From Bradyrhizobium sp. (GTDB lineage Bacteria; Pseudomonadota; Alphaproteobacteria; Rhizobiales; Xanthobacteraceae): DNA of 6,912 bases. The notes beneath the pieces were generated by a model. It had not been told where the DNA came from. It did no database searches and saw only the letters and a list, made by a program, of their open reading frames with translations. Position numbers and translations under genes: made by a program. The DNA lies in assembly GCA_019243075.1 (NCBI GenBank), contig JAFAUV010000006.1, positions 1 through 6,912 on the forward strand, in the 5' to 3' direction. Positions within the stretch are counted from its first letter, which is position 1, and each line of letters begins with the position of its first letter. Shown piece by piece: positions 6,831-6,912 of the stretch.

Positions 6831-6912
6831 ATGGATTGGGACAAGCTGAAGGTATTTCACGCAGCGGCGGAAGCGGGAAGCTTCACGCATGCCGGCGAGC
6901 AGCTTGGACTTT
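6831..6912 (+). CDS. LysR family transcriptional regulator (LsrB-like), 3'-truncated by window edge
   Basis: Only the first 27 residues are present, starting MDWDKLKVFHAAAEAG and continuing into SFTHAGEQLGL. This is the first part of a LysR-type winged helix-turn-helix: the pattern LKVFHAAAEAGSFTHAGEQL is the classic helix pair that precedes the recognition helix. The effector domain lies outside the window. As I recall, the gene behind trxB in Sinorhizobium is lsrB, a LysR regulator needed for oxidative-stress tolerance and nodulation, with a very similar N-terminus; orthology is inference from this short piece. The start is uncertain: in-frame ATGs also occur at 6786 (sharing ATGA with the trxB stop), 6795 and 6801. 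I chose 6831 because family members usually begin here. Whichever is right, the gene is tightly linked to trxB and probably co-transcribed with it. Confidence 0.85.
   Translation, partial: MDWDKLKVFHAAAEAGSFTHAGEQLGL

Overview
This is a GC-rich chromosomal window that reads as an alphaproteobacterium of the Hyphomicrobiales, most likely Bradyrhizobium, Rhodopseudomonas or a close relative. The inference rests on strong G/C bias at third codon positions, the character of the CarB and GreA proteins (including an insertion in the second CarB ATP-grasp half relative to E. coli), and the gene order carB-greA ... lrp / trxB-lysR. As I recall it, this order resembles the greA, lrp, trxB, lsrB neighbourhood of Sinorhizobium. 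No database was consulted.

Layout: (1) 2-2755, the 3' five-sixths of carB (large subunit of carbamoyl-phosphate synthase), cut by the left window edge. (2) 2756-2965, a 210-bp spacer with a GNRA-capped stem directly after the carB stop, a possible general-stress (sigma-EcfG-like) promoter and a second dyad. (3) greA at 2966-3442, closed by a good intrinsic terminator. (4) 3502-3626, a short spacer ending in a strikingly AT-rich patch, then three tandem paralogous genes for small DoxX-family membrane proteins. The first (3627-4031) has its own terminator. The second and third (4254-4649, 4664-5077) form a two-gene operon preceded by a perfect inverted repeat just upstream of a strong ribosome binding site. 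(5) An Lrp/AsnC-family regulator on the minus strand (5074-5553), whose stop codon overlaps that of the third doxX gene. (6) A 270-bp divergent regulatory region with a near-ideal 25-bp Lrp-type operator and further ATTGC/GCAAT elements. (7) trxB, thioredoxin reductase (5824-6789), followed almost without a gap by the N-terminus of a LysR-family regulator (LsrB-like) that runs off the right edge.

How the genes may fit together: carB (pyrimidine and arginine precursor supply) and greA (rescue of backtracked RNA polymerase) are housekeeping. The right part is a redox and regulation module: an Lrp-type regulator facing trxB, with a LysR regulator behind it. The DoxX triplet sits between greA and lrp and looks like the accessory, lineage-variable part. 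DoxX proteins have been linked elsewhere to membrane-associated thiol and radical detoxification, so a functional tie to trxB is possible but is only inference. I see no mobile element, CRISPR array, tRNA, rRNA or clearly novel multigene system. The most interesting items are the DoxX expansion with its separate leaders and the palindromic operator in the lrp-trxB intergenic region.
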